A DNA stretch of 50,191 nt from Verrucomicrobia bacterium SCGC AAA164-E04 (GTDB taxonomy: Bacteria; Verrucomicrobiota; Verrucomicrobiia; Limisphaerales; AAA164-E04), in contig KB912034.1 of assembly GCA_000383715.1 (NCBI GenBank), positions 67,172 to 117,362 of the forward strand. The letters are read 5' to 3'. Every line of letters begins with the position of its first letter. Within the stretch, counting starts at the first letter, position 1. The position numbers and the translations under genes were made by a program. This document shows positions 6,901-15,475 of the stretch, one piece after another. The notes beneath the pieces are model-generated. The model searched no databases. It saw only the letters and a program-made list of their open reading frames with translations, and was not told where the DNA came from.

Positions 6901-9321
6901 ATGAAAGTCACGGTTAACGCATTAAAACAATACGTGGATTTTGATTGGTCGGTTGAAGAGCTTACCGAACGACTGACCATGCTCGGCCTTGAGGTCGAGA
7001 GTGTTGAGCAAGTAGGCGGAGGGTATGAAGGCATTGAGGTAGCGGAGATCCTTGAATTTGTGCCCCATCCGGACGCAGATAAATTATCTGTCTGTCAGGT
7101 AGCCGACAGCACCGGCCATCGTCAGATTGTTTGCGGCGCAAAAAATTTCAAAGTAGGTGACAAAGTTCCATTGATTCTCCCCGGACATTCACTCCCTATC
7201 AAGGAAGGTGAAAAACCTTTCACGATCAAGGTTGGAAAGCTTCGGGGCGTGGAATCCTGCGGCATGATGTGTTCCGGTGCGGAAATTGGTATCACGCAGG
7301 ATTCCGCAGGTTTGATGATTCTTGGTGCCGATGCCAAGGTTGGGCAACCCATTGCCGAATACCTTGGGTGTGCCGAAAAGGATGTGCTTCTCGACATGGA
7401 AGTGACCCCCAACAGGCCGGATTACAATAGTGTCATTGGCATAGCGCGCGAAATTGCAGCCCTTACCGGCAATCCATTGAGATGGCCTGAAGTCACCTCT
7501 GAGGAGACGGGTGGTCCCTTAAGCAAAGTGCTTGACGTTCGTATTGAAGATCCAGAGCGCTGTCCTCGTTATCAGGCCAGAGTCATCAAGGGAGTGAAAA
7601 TCGGGCCCAGTCCGACATGGCTCCAGCAGTCGCTTGAGAAAGTCGGAGTGAGGAGCATTAACAATGTGGTGGACGTGACCAATTTTGTTATGTTGGAGGT
7701 CGGGCAACCTCTGCATGCCTTTGATCTGAAACTGGTGAAACGGAAGGGTGACCACCTTCCCACAGTTGTCGTTCGAACGGCTCAGGATAAGGAACCTTTT
7801 GTGACCCTGGATGACCAATCTCATGAGCTGGATCCGAAAATGCTACTGATCGCTGATGAAACACAAGGAATCGCTCTTGCGGGCGTGATGGGAGGATTGA
7901 ATACGGAGATCAATGATCAAACCGTGGATGTCCTGCTCGAGAGTGCTTGCTTTCATCCCGGCAATATTCGGCGCACTTCAAAGCTGCTGGATCTTCGCAC
8001 CGACGCATCCTATCGCTTTGAGCGGGGAGCCGATGTTTCCATTTGTGATTGGGCCAGCCGACGGGCAGCCCAATTGATCATGGAGACGGCGGGTGGGCAA
8101 TTATGTCAGGGATCGATTGACGCCTACCCGGGCCTGAAAGATCCCCTCACTATCACCTTGAGCTACGAAAAGACAAACCGATTACTGGGAATTGAGATTC
8201 CAGGTGATGATCAAAAGAAACTTTTGGAATCTATTGAGCTGAATTGCATTGAAAGCAACGTCGGCTCTTGCTGCGTTCAGATCCCTGCCTTCCGGGTGGA
8301 TCTCAAAGGCGAGATTGATTTAATCGAGGAAGTGACTCGACTCTATGGCGTGGATCGCATTCCATCCACACCTCCGCGAGGTGCCCACGGGGCCAATGAA
8401 TTTGACACCCTTCACGATCAGTTGATGGACGCCAGGCTCCTTCTGACTTCTTTGGGCTTAAGCGAAACTCAGGGGCAGACTTTGATTGCTGATTCAGCGG
8501 CTCGACGAGTCCATCCAGGTTTTGTTGCGCTGGAGTACCCATTGAGTTCCGATATGAACGTTCTGCGTCCAAGCCTGCTTCCCGGCCTTCTGGACGTATT
8601 GCAGCACAACGTCAGCCATCGTAACACGGATGTCGCTGTATTTGAGATTGGAAGGGTGTTTCTCCCCGGTGAATCTACAGTAACCGAGTCTCGCAAACTG
8701 GCGATAGCATGGATAGGCAATCGTCAATTGGGATTCTGGAAAGGTGGTGCCAAGGCTGAGAAAGTCGACATTTTTGATCTCAAGGGATTACTGGACGGGT
8801 TTCTTGATGGGTTTGGTATTCGCGGATTTTCCTGGCGAACTGAGTCTTGCGAGCAGGGGGAATTCTTTATTGAAAAAGCATCCTTGTGTCTCGGCAGGAA
8901 TACACTCGGTGAAATGGGGCAATTGATGCCCTTGGTCGCGCGCGAGTTTGATATCAAGGATTCAGTCTTCATGGCAGAGTTGGATCTGGATCGACTTGTT
9001 GCCATGCGGGTGCACAGCCGATCATTCAAACCTATTCCTGCATATCCTTCAGTTCGACGTGATATTGCCATGTTAGTTGCAGAATCAACGACGCATATGG
9101 AGGTTCAGCGAGCAGTGAAAAAGGCCAAGGTTCAGCAATTGGATTCAGTCGAAGTCTTTGACGTGTTTCGGGGTAAGCATGTTCCCGAAGGGAAGAAGAG
9201 CGTGGCTTACTCTTTCGTTTACCGCGATGCTTCAAAAACGCTGACTGATTCAGAAGTCAACAAAGCTCATGATAAGTTAATCGCGCATCTTCAAACCTCA
9301 CTCAGTGCCGAGATCCGATAA
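6901..9321 (+). CDS. pheT: phenylalanyl-tRNA synthetase beta subunit
   Basis: The beta chain pairs with PheS, binds tRNA and edits mischarged Tyr-tRNA-Phe. The 806 residues are the usual length. Visible domains in order: an OB-fold tRNA-binding domain at about 40-155 (VPHPDADKLSVCQV, QIVCGAKNFKVGDKV), the B3/B4 editing domain at about 205-395 (INNVVDVTNFVMLEVGQPLHAFD, GVMGG, RTDASYRFERGAD), the B5 domain at about 405-475 (EEVTRLYGVDRIP follows it), the catalytic-like core, and an FDX-ACB anticodon-binding domain at about 710-805 (YPSVRRDIAMLV, KSVAYSFVYRDASKTLTDSEV). The gene ends 57 bases from a convergent PHP-family gene, with no clear terminator in between. Confidence 0.97.
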   Translation: MKVTVNALKQYVDFDWSVEELTERLTMLGLEVESVEQVGGGYEGIEVAEILEFVPHPDADKLSVCQVADSTGHRQIVCGAKNFKVGDKVPLILPGHSLPIKEGEKPFTIKVGKLRGVESCGMMCSGAEIGITQDSAGLMILGADAKVGQPIAEYLGCAEKDVLLDMEVTPNRPDYNSVIGIAREIAALTGNPLRWPEVTSEETGGPLSKVLDVRIEDPERCPRYQARVIKGVKIGPSPTWLQQSLEKVGVRSINNVVDVTNFVMLEVGQPLHAFDLKLVKRKGDHLPTVVVRTAQDKEPFVTLDDQSHELDPKMLLIADETQGIALAGVMGGLNTEINDQTVDVLLESACFHPGNIRRTSKLLDLRTDASYRFERGADVSICDWASRRAAQLIMETAGGQLCQGSIDAYPGLKDPLTITLSYEKTNRLLGIEIPGDDQKKLLESIELNCIESNVGSCCVQIPAFRVDLKGEIDLIEEVTRLYGVDRIPSTPPRGAHGANEFDTLHDQLMDARLLLTSLGLSETQGQTLIADSAARRVHPGFVALEYPLSSDMNVLRPSLLPGLLDVLQHNVSHRNTDVAVFEIGRVFLPGESTVTESRKLAIAWIGNRQLGFWKGGAKAEKVDIFDLKGLLDGFLDGFGIRGFSWRTESCEQGEFFIEKASLCLGRNTLGEMGQLMPLVAREFDIKDSVFMAELDLDRLVAMRVHSRSFKPIPAYPSVRRDIAMLVAESTTHMEVQRAVKKAKVQQLDSVEVFDVFRGKHVPEGKKSVAYSFVYRDASKTLTDSEVNKAHDKLIAHLQTSLSAEIR

Positions 9322-9378
9322 CCCTTGACCATCGACAAAGATGGATGCATTGAGGCACGCATTTGCAGTGAAAAGCCT

Positions 9379-10194
9379 CTAAAGAGTAACTATATTTTCG
9401 CTGCCTTTCTTGAAGTAGTGCAGGCGATCAAAGCCTTTCGATTTAAGCAAGGGCAGCACTTTATCAAAGTGTTGCCCAACGTTTGATGGGGCGTGTGCAT
9501 CCGATCCGATTGTCAACTTGACGCCTTCTTCTTTAGCCCAATCCAAAATGAGAGGATCCGGGTGAACTTCAAAGACCCCTTTCGATAAACCACTGGTATT
9601 TACTTCGAGGCAAGTGCCTGCTTCGGCACATGCTTTGAGGAGTTTGCGGATTTCCGGTTCGAAATTTTCAGGGATAAAGGAGTCCGAATCAATGGTGCCA
9701 TAGATACGGATGACATCCGGGTGCGACATGCTGTGGTAAAAACCGGTTCGTGCAGCATCTGTCAAATGTTTGAAATAATCACGGATGATGGCTTCGTCGG
9801 TTGTGAGGTTTTGCTCAGTGATCCATTGTTTGTATGCCTTGAGCTGGTGATGGAGAGAGCCCAGAACAAAATCAAAGGGTTGGCTGTGGATCAGTTCCTT
9901 CATTTTTTCCAGAGAGGATGCAACTGGAAAAACTTCTCCTTCGATGCCGCACAACACCTCCACACCTAGTCGCTCGCCTTCCTTCCTGGCGAAATCTACT
10001 TTTGCATAATAATCATCGAGCTGGCTTGCATCCATGCGGATGCGCTGTCCGCCAAAGGATTCATCGAACATTGGGACATGGCATGTAAAGGTGATCAGAT
10101 CCAGCCCCTGGGCAGCAGCAGACCTTACGTATTCCACCGGTTCACCTACCGCGTGACCGCAAAGCGGCGTGTGCATATGGCAATCGATTTTCAT
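9379..10194 (-). CDS. PHP-family histidinol-phosphatase-like phosphoesterase
   Basis: This 271-residue PHP-domain protein is a metal-dependent phosphoesterase. The metal ligands are visible: DCHMHT (4-9), GIEGE (83-87), SLHH (113-116), MSHPD (156-160) and GSDAH (230-234). The length and order fit the HisK/HisJ-type histidinol phosphatases that remove phosphate from L-histidinol phosphate in histidine synthesis. There are no other his genes nearby, so a general phosphatase role is also possible. The frame starts MKIDCHMHTPLCGH, typical for the family. A strong terminator separates it from the sugar kinase gene upstream, so the two are probably separate transcripts. Confidence 0.8.
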   Translation of the reverse strand: MKIDCHMHTPLCGHAVGEPVEYVRSAAAQGLDLITFTCHVPMFDESFGGQRIRMDASQLDDYYAKVDFARKEGERLGVEVLCGIEGEVFPVASSLEKMKELIHSQPFDFVLGSLHHQLKAYKQWITEQNLTTDEAIIRDYFKHLTDAARTGFYHSMSHPDVIRIYGTIDSDSFIPENFEPEIRKLLKACAEAGTCLEVNTSGLSKGVFEVHPDPLILDWAKEEGVKLTIGSDAHAPSNVGQHFDKVLPLLKSKGFDRLHYFKKGSENIVTL

Positions 10195-10249
10195 TCCTGG
10201 TATTCCTTTTTGACGATTCTAAATCTTCAAAGGTCAATGATCGTAAAAT

Positions 10250-10287
10250 TAAAAAAACCGATTGAAGACCGAACGCCTTCAATCGGT
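10250..10287 (-). terminator. intrinsic terminator of the PfkB kinase gene
   Basis: ACCGATTGAAG (10257-10267) and CTTCAATCGGT (10277-10287) form a perfect 11-bp stem with a nine-base loop. On the minus strand it is followed by a run of seven T (A-run 10251-10257). It lies 28 bases past the kinase stop codon. Confidence 0.9.
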
Positions 10288-10314
10288 AAATGTGATAAAA
10301 AAGCCTAAACCCGT

Positions 10315-11415
10315 TTAACGCACGACACGTGCACCGCCACCACCCATGACTTTTTCGACTTCCTGAGTCGTGGCCATGGAGGTATCCCCGGGAGTCGTCA
10401 TGGCAAGTGCTCCATGGGCAGCTCCGTAATCTACTGCCTTTGCCGCGTCTCCGGTTGCCAGAAAGCCGTAGATCAATCCTGACGCGAAACTGTCGCCTCC
10501 ACCCACGCGATCAAGGATTTCCAGGTCAGGGTATTTTCTGGATTCATGGAAATCTCCATCAGCCCAGCAGATGGCGCTCCAGTCGTTGATGGTTGCTGTT
10601 TGAACGGCCCTCAATGTTGTTGCGGTCACCTTGAAATTTGGAAAATCTTTCACTGCCCGCTCAATCATGTTCTTGAAGCTATCGATTTCGATGGTTGAGA
10701 TATTTTCATCCACACCTTCAACTTCGAATCCCAGGCAGGCTGTAAAATCTTCTTCGTTGCCAATCATGACATCGACATATTTTGCGATATTGCGATTCAC
10801 TTCCTGAGCTTTGGCGTGTCCGCCAATGGCTTTCCAGAGCGAAGGACGGTAATTAAGGTCATAGGAAACAATTGTCCCATGCTTTTGAGCGATTTTGACG
10901 GCTTCTTCTACCACACCTGCACTGGATTCGGACAGTGCAGCAAAGATCCCACCGGTATGAAACCAGCGCACGCCTTGCTTGCCGAATAGTTCTTCCCAGT
11001 CGATATCACCCGCCTTCATTTGAGAAGCGGCCGTGAGACCGCGGTCAGGCGTGCCAACTGCGCCGCGAATGCCAAACCCTCGTTCCGTAAAGTTCAGCCC
11101 GTTGCGAACAGTTCTTCCGATGCCGTCGTAGGGAACCCATTGAATCCATGAGGTATCTACTCCACCTTGCAATATGAAATCTTCAAGGAGTCGACCAATA
11201 TCGTTATCCGCAAAAGCGGTGACCACACCGGTGTTCAGTCCGAAGCAGCGTCTTAATCCTCGTGCTACGTTGTATTCACCGCCACCTTCCCAGGCGGCAA
11301 ATTGTCGAGAGTTACGAACACGCCCTTCACCTGGATCCAGTCGAAGCATGATTTCCCCAAGGGACACCAGATCATACTTACACGAGTCTGCTGATTTGAT
11401 TTGCAATGCTGACAT
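10315..11415 (-). CDS. PfkB-family sugar kinase, 2-keto-3-deoxygluconate kinase-like
   Basis: This cytoplasmic ribokinase/PfkB-fold enzyme phosphorylates a sugar or sugar acid with ATP. Family features are the N-terminal sugar-binding stretch LGEIMLRLDP with the Gly-rich EGGGEYNVARGL (43-54), SYDLNYRPSLW (184-194), and the C-terminal ATP/catalytic signature RVGGGDSFASGL (303-314) with catalytic Asp at about 308. The LDPGEGR...Y/F-rich N-terminus and length (366) favour 2-keto-3-deoxygluconate kinase (KdgK), which acts in uronate and alginate breakdown by making KDPG. Other PfkB members cannot be excluded. It is a single-gene unit ending in a strong terminator. A KDG-type role would fit the polysaccharide-degrading character of this window. 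Confidence 0.75.
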   Translation of the reverse strand: MSALQIKSADSCKYDLVSLGEIMLRLDPGEGRVRNSRQFAAWEGGGEYNVARGLRRCFGLNTGVVTAFADNDIGRLLEDFILQGGVDTSWIQWVPYDGIGRTVRNGLNFTERGFGIRGAVGTPDRGLTAASQMKAGDIDWEELFGKQGVRWFHTGGIFAALSESSAGVVEEAVKIAQKHGTIVSYDLNYRPSLWKAIGGHAKAQEVNRNIAKYVDVMIGNEEDFTACLGFEVEGVDENISTIEIDSFKNMIERAVKDFPNFKVTATTLRAVQTATINDWSAICWADGDFHESRKYPDLEILDRVGGGDSFASGLIYGFLATGDAAKAVDYGAAHGALAMTTPGDTSMATTQEVEKVMGGGGARVVR

Positions 11416-11674
11416 ATTAAAAACTTTCTCAATCGCTCTTGAAGCGAGGGCCTTTCATTATGAAAGTTCCCTCTGCAAATCAAAGCATTTTCGTTGAGAT
11501 ATTGGCTACTGAATGACAAAGAGTCGTCATTTTTATGGAGTGTAGCTTGTCCCCATTGTTGCATGTGTTTCTGGTGAAAATAATTTTAAAATGGAGCAAT
11601 GATCAAGGCTGGGATTTTCCAGGTAGATCTTTGATGTAAAACACAACTTGCATGCATCCTCGATGGATGTCGGT

Positions 11675-11712
11675 ACAAAAAGAATCCCCCTCCTATTGGG
11701 AGGGGGATTCTT
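11675..11712 (-). terminator. intrinsic terminator of the rpmH-jag operon
   Basis: AAGAATCCCCCTCC (11680-11693) and GGAGGGGGATTCTT (11699-11712) form a perfect 14-bp GC-rich stem with a five-base loop. A T-run follows on the minus strand (A-run 11677-11681). It starts 11 bases past the jag stop. Confidence 0.92.
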
Positions 11713-11722
11713 GCCAGAATCG

Positions 11723-12172
11723 TTAATGTTTGGGGCGAAGCAGGATGGCTTTTTTACGTGTGCCTTCCACCTCTACGCTGTGTGTCTCAATAGCTGGATC
11801 ATCTTTCAATGTATGGTGCACGATGCGTCTCTCATAGGCATTCATAGGCTCCAGTTCAACCACATCACCCCAGCGCCTTACCTTGTCTGCTGCGGTCTGA
11901 GTTTTTTCCACCAGAGAATCTCTGGATTTCAATCGATAGTTTCCAACATCCAGCGTGACCTTGGGCACGTCGCGGTCCTGCTTGAATAAAAGGCGGTTGA
12001 CGACGTACTGCAGTTGACTGAGTGTTTGTCCTTGTCGGCCAATTAATCGGCCTGAATCTTCGGTCTGAATTTCAAGAAATATGCCGTCATCCATGGCTGT
12101 CTCGATCACCGTGGAAGGGAAACCAAGGGTGCTCAAGAGACTTTCAAGTGTTTCTTTGGGTTTTGCGTTCAT
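11723..12172 (-). CDS. jag: Jag/KhpB-type KH-R3H RNA-binding protein
   Basis: This 149-residue cytoplasmic protein combines two single-stranded nucleic-acid-binding domains. A KH domain has its GXXG loop in GRLIGRQGQTL (41-51). A C-terminal R3H domain has the Arg-x3-His pair at about R115/H119 (YERRIVHHTL) and ends EGTRKKAILLRP. Homologues (Jag, KhpB/EloR, SpoIIIJ-associated protein) lie next to yidC in many bacteria and affect cell elongation and small-RNA or mRNA binding. The N-terminal Jag_N domain of the longer Firmicute proteins is missing, as is common outside that phylum. It is the last gene of the rpmH operon, 32 bases after yidC. Confidence 0.9.
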   Translation of the reverse strand: MNAKPKETLESLLSTLGFPSTVIETAMDDGIFLEIQTEDSGRLIGRQGQTLSQLQYVVNRLLFKQDRDVPKVTLDVGNYRLKSRDSLVEKTQTAADKVRRWGDVVELEPMNAYERRIVHHTLKDDPAIETHSVEVEGTRKKAILLRPKH

Positions 12173-12204
12173 AAGCTAAACGGAATGGTTAGTGACAATG
12201 TGTG

Positions 12205-14091
12205 TTACTTTTTCTTCTTTTTTGATTTCCGATAGGATTGACCCCAATCGGGGCCATCGCCTGGGCGTGGCAGTGGCTTGGCCAGTGCTGCGCCGGCATC
12301 GGCTTTGGGGCCTATTGGCTCGTTTTTGATGAGCTTCATCTGAACAATGGATAATAGGTTCTGTACAGTCCAGTAAAGCGCGAGACCTGCGGAAAAGTTG
12401 TAAAGGATGAAGACAAACATCAGCGGCATGTACTTCATGATCTTTTGTTGAGCTGGATCCATGCCCGGTGAAGCAGGCGTCATGCTTGTCTGCCAAAGTT
12501 GAGCCGCTCCCATCAGTATTGGCCATAGATTGAATGGAACACCCAACATGGGGATCATGAACAATGTATCGGGTTGTGATAGATCACATGTCCAGAGAAA
12601 GCTTGCGCCTCTCAATTCGATGGCACTTTGCAGCATGGTGTAAAAGCCGAAGAATACCGGTAATTGGAATAAAATCGGTAAACAGCCTCCGAGAGGACTG
12701 CACTTGTTTTCCCGCATACACTCCATGATTTTGCGGTTCATTTTTTGAGGGTCCTCCTTGTATTTCTCCCGCAGGGCCTGCATCTGTGGCTGAAGTGCAG
12801 ACATGCGCTTCATGGAGCGAGTGCTTGCCTGAGTCAGCGGCCAGAAAAGAAGCTTGACGATAACGGTAATCATCACGATGGACAGACCATAACTCAAACC
12901 TAAGCCATGCAGTCCATTCATCGAACGCAGCAGCGCTTTCGCGAAGAAACCAAAAAAACCGTCGAATCCCATGACAGAGTCGACTTCTTCACCCGTCCGT
13001 TGACTCAGCTTGGTTAACGTTTGGTATTCCTTGGGACCTGTGAAAAACTTAAAACTGCGTTCGATGGTGTCTCCGGGTTCCAGTTCTTGAGCTGGGTAAC
13101 TCAGGCTGTTTTGATACCCTTTCGGGGCCATATTTGCTTTGGGAAATGCTGCCAGGATTTCCTGGGTCGGTGGAGCAAGGTTGATTTGCTGTGTTACTAA
13201 TCCTGGTGCCGGCTCTTCAGGGATGGCAAGCATGGCAAAGAATTGATTCTCAACAGCAGTCCATCGAACCATTCCCGGTTCAGAAGGATAGACTGTTCTG
13301 GGTGTGCCCGGGAAGCATCCCAAGGTGCTGTTTGCAAACCAGCTCTCTTTGATCTCTTCAACACCCTCTCCGTTGTGGTAGCGCATGCCCATGTACATGC
13401 CGGTATCAGTGGGTTTGGTTGGGGTTGCTGTTCCCGTTACGAGGTAATGCTCAGGAATGACCTTAGGCTCGTAGCTGGTGTTTTCGATTGTGATTTTGGC
13501 CTCAATCACATAATTAGTGCCCGGTTGAAAGGTCTTCAGCACTCGAATGCCGTCAGGCCCCAGGTATTCTGCCAGAATTTCGTCACCTTCCTGTTTGAGC
13601 GTGTAAGGTAGAAATCCGTTATCCAGTTTTCCAAAAAACAGGTTCAGCGCAGGAGTCGGAACATTCACATTTAATCTGACATGGTCTGTTTCCGTGGTCT
13701 CTTCAGATTCCTCATTGTTGCACTTTGTGGTTCCCTGATATTGTTTCAGGATTACCGTTTTTATCCCTCCTCCCGCAGAGGTGAACTCGTAAGCCAAATT
13801 ATCATTCTCCCAAATCAGCAAGCTTTCGTTCTCAGGAACCGTCGCAGATTCTTGGGGTGTAGAAATGGCTACTGCAGGAGTTCTTGTGACGGCAGGGGCT
13901 GTTTCGGAGGACTGGAGGATAGTTTCCTCTGCTTGCGCGGTATTTCCTTGGTCAGTCATTACTGCACCATCCTGATTCTCAGCTACATTTCTAGACTGCT
14001 CCTGAGGGGGATAGTATTTATTCACCAATGGGAACCAGGCGATCAGCCCGATAATTGAGAAAACGAGGATGACAATGGATTTACGATCCAT
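12205..14091 (-). CDS. yidC: membrane protein insertase YidC
   Basis: YidC inserts and folds inner-membrane proteins, alone or with SecYEG. The 628-residue protein has the layout of Gram-negative YidC: an N-terminal membrane segment (about 6-23), a low-complexity linker rich in Glu/Thr/Ala, a large periplasmic beta-supersandwich domain (about 90-370), then the conserved five-helix insertase core (about 390-600). Core landmarks are LHGLGLSYGLSIVMITVIVK, the cytoplasmic hairpin MSALQPQMQALREKYKEDPQ, and CSPLGGCLPILFQLPVFFGF. The basic tail ends in KSKKKKK, which may help contact ribosomes. The periplasmic domain implies a diderm envelope. Gene order rnpA-yidD-yidC-jag is the classical one. Confidence 0.97.
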   Translation of the reverse strand: MDRKSIVILVFSIIGLIAWFPLVNKYYPPQEQSRNVAENQDGAVMTDQGNTAQAEETILQSSETAPAVTRTPAVAISTPQESATVPENESLLIWENDNLAYEFTSAGGGIKTVILKQYQGTTKCNNEESEETTETDHVRLNVNVPTPALNLFFGKLDNGFLPYTLKQEGDEILAEYLGPDGIRVLKTFQPGTNYVIEAKITIENTSYEPKVIPEHYLVTGTATPTKPTDTGMYMGMRYHNGEGVEEIKESWFANSTLGCFPGTPRTVYPSEPGMVRWTAVENQFFAMLAIPEEPAPGLVTQQINLAPPTQEILAAFPKANMAPKGYQNSLSYPAQELEPGDTIERSFKFFTGPKEYQTLTKLSQRTGEEVDSVMGFDGFFGFFAKALLRSMNGLHGLGLSYGLSIVMITVIVKLLFWPLTQASTRSMKRMSALQPQMQALREKYKEDPQKMNRKIMECMRENKCSPLGGCLPILFQLPVFFGFYTMLQSAIELRGASFLWTCDLSQPDTLFMIPMLGVPFNLWPILMGAAQLWQTSMTPASPGMDPAQQKIMKYMPLMFVFILYNFSAGLALYWTVQNLLSIVQMKLIKNEPIGPKADAGAALAKPLPRPGDGPDWGQSYRKSKKKKK

Positions 14092-14162
14092 AATGGAAGT
14101 TTTTTGCGATAAAATTGGAGATCATTAAGTTTTAATTCCAGATACTTGTAAATATCAGCAGG

Positions 14163-14459
14163 TCAAGGGTTCAATGCTTGATCGTTTCGCTCTGGATTCT
14201 GTCTTGGCTTGAAATCTTTCAGGGTTGGGACAGGGTCCCAGCCTTCGCCGCCCCATGGATGACAACGCAGTATGCGCTTGATCGCAAGGATGGCTCCTTT
14301 TCTGATTCCATGTTCCTGAATTGCCTGTATGGCGTAATTTGAGCAAGACGGCTGAAACCGACAGCCCGCATTTGGCCCCATCAAAGCGCTCTTCAGAGGG
14401 GAAAGGGTCCACTGATATAAGCGTATCGGTATGCAGGTGATGTCTCTCAACCATTTCAT
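14163..14459 (-). CDS. yidD: membrane protein insertion efficiency factor YidD
   Basis: This 98-residue, Cys-containing, membrane-associated protein helps YidC-dependent insertion. The family core is plain: [27 protein letters not shown] (about 30-47), [29 protein letters not shown]. The N-terminus is amphipathic. Its start codon overlaps the rnpA stop by one base (TGATG), so translation is probably coupled, and GAGGG lies a few bases upstream. yidC follows after 71 bases. Confidence 0.96.
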   Translation of the reverse strand: MKWLRDITCIPIRLYQWTLSPLKSALMGPNAGCRFQPSCSNYAIQAIQEHGIRKGAILAIKRILRCHPWGGEGWDPVPTLKDFKPRQNPERNDQALNP

Positions 14460-14764
14460 CAGCCCTCACAGGATTCAAGTAAACCACGCCTTTTCATGAT
14501 GGCGCACAGGTCCTCTTCCACTTCCTGCTGGCTTTTGTTCGCGATAGATTTTCGAGCGACAAGTATCAGGTCCATGGGGTGGACACACTGGTGTTGAATG
14601 TTGCGATAAGATTCTCTCATCAATCGCCTCGCTCGGTTGCGAACATGCGCTTTACCGATTTTCCGGCTGGTGATGACCCCAAGCCTTGAATAAGGCCTGT
14701 TGGTTACCTCCAACCAGTTCGCGATCAGGCATCCCTGTACCCATCTTTGGCCTTTTTCCCTCAC
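14459..14764 (-). CDS. rnpA: ribonuclease P protein component, true start probably upstream
   Basis: RnpA is the basic protein subunit of RNase P and helps the RNA subunit trim the 5' end of pre-tRNAs. The RNR box is present as [17 protein letters not shown], with [18 protein letters not shown] upstream of it, and the C-terminus ends ESCEG. Coordinates are given from the first standard start (GTG 14762-14764), but that start removes conserved N-terminal sequence. The frame continues open upstream as [19 protein letters not shown], exactly the usual RnpA beginning, back to the rpmH stop at 14867-14869. No ATG, GTG or TTG occurs in that stretch, so the real start is probably a rare codon such as ATT 14834-14836 or CTG 14831-14833. 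The stop overlaps the yidD start. Confidence 0.88.
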   Translation of the reverse strand: MREKGQRWVQGCLIANWLEVTNRPYSRLGVITSRKIGKAHVRNRARRLMRESYRNIQHQCVHPMDLILVARKSIANKSQQEVEEDLCAIMKRRGLLESCEG

Positions 14765-14866
14765 ACGTCGGAATTCGGCGGAATACCGAATTCTTTGATG
14801 CTTGCCAAACCGTTTCTTTGTAGGAGGATTCAGAATGCGTGGCTTCGAGTTGCCATCCAGAGATAA

Positions 14867-15004
14867 TTAACACGGAGTGAGGCGCTTGCGGCCTACCTGA
14901 CGACGTGCTTTCAAGATGCCGCGGCCACTCTTGGTGCGCATCCGGCTCAGAAAACCGTGCTGGCGTTTCCTACGAATTTTTGATGGCTGATAAGTTCTTT
15001 TCAT
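14867..15004 (-). CDS. rpmH: 50S ribosomal protein L34
   Basis: A 45-residue frame from ATG 15002-15004 to TAA 14867-14869 encodes L34. It starts [18 protein letters not shown], continues [17 protein letters not shown] and ends VGRKRLTPC; this matches the family from end to end. L34 is a small basic protein of the large ribosomal subunit. It is the first gene of the operon with rnpA, yidD, yidC and jag, and lies in the same reading frame as rnpA. A strong promoter is about 95 bases upstream. dnaA, a common neighbour in other phyla, is not here. Confidence 0.97.
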   Translation of the reverse strand: MKRTYQPSKIRRKRQHGFLSRMRTKSGRGILKARRQVGRKRLTPC

Positions 15005-15098
15005 ACAAATAGTCCTGAGTCAAAGTAAAGCTTCTCCGAATATAAGTCATTCGGCTTCAATAAATTTTCGGCGTAACTCGCCAAAAATCGAGCGGGGA

Positions 15099-15126
15099 AG
15101 CATACCAATTCGCAATGGCTTGTCAA
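15099..15126 (-). promoter_or_regulatory. promoter of the rpmH-rnpA-yidD-yidC-jag operon
   Basis: On the minus strand a perfect TTGACA (15126-15121) is followed after 16 bases by TATGCT (15104-15099). Transcription would begin near 15092, giving a leader of about 88 nt before rpmH. A consensus -35 directly upstream of a highly expressed ribosomal gene makes this convincing. Confidence 0.7.
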
Positions 15127-15475
15127 GCGGGTGGCCAGAAAATTACCGCATATCCTTTGACCTGTATTTTAGATTGAAACCGTTTGTCCATTTACTGCCC
15201 AAAAAGGTTACTTTAACTCAAATCTGTGTTCATCAATCAATCAACCGGGGCGTTCAAGAGTATCCTTTTGGAAAATTATATTTGTTCCTTGTGGTCGAAT
15301 TTCCGTGATTGGTTTCTGGCGCGTCTCATTCTTTTCAAGAAAATGCATGATGATCGGGTGTTGGATTATCTCCTGTTTATCTTTTCATCCCTGGTCACGT
15401 TGTCAAACGACTAATTTCCGGACTAGACCCGGCAGGCAAAATGACTCTAAGCTGTCTTTTTGCAATTATTATTAT
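15127..15475. other. divergent intergenic region
   Basis: This region lies between the rpmH promoter and the M29 aminopeptidase. Short plus-strand frames (including an upstream extension of the aminopeptidase frame to 15305) have no family resemblance. No promoter for the aminopeptidase could be placed with confidence. Confidence 0.3.

Noticed and set aside
14652..14873. Alternative frame with a GTG overlapping the rpmH stop, considered as the rnpA start followed by a frameshift
   Set aside because: Its product does not resemble the RnpA N-terminus, while the other frame does without any shift. An unusual start codon is the simpler explanation.
15305..15475. 57-codon upstream extension of the M29 aminopeptidase
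   Set aside because: The family N-terminus begins at ATG 15476, and the upstream residues resemble neither a signal peptide nor a known domain.
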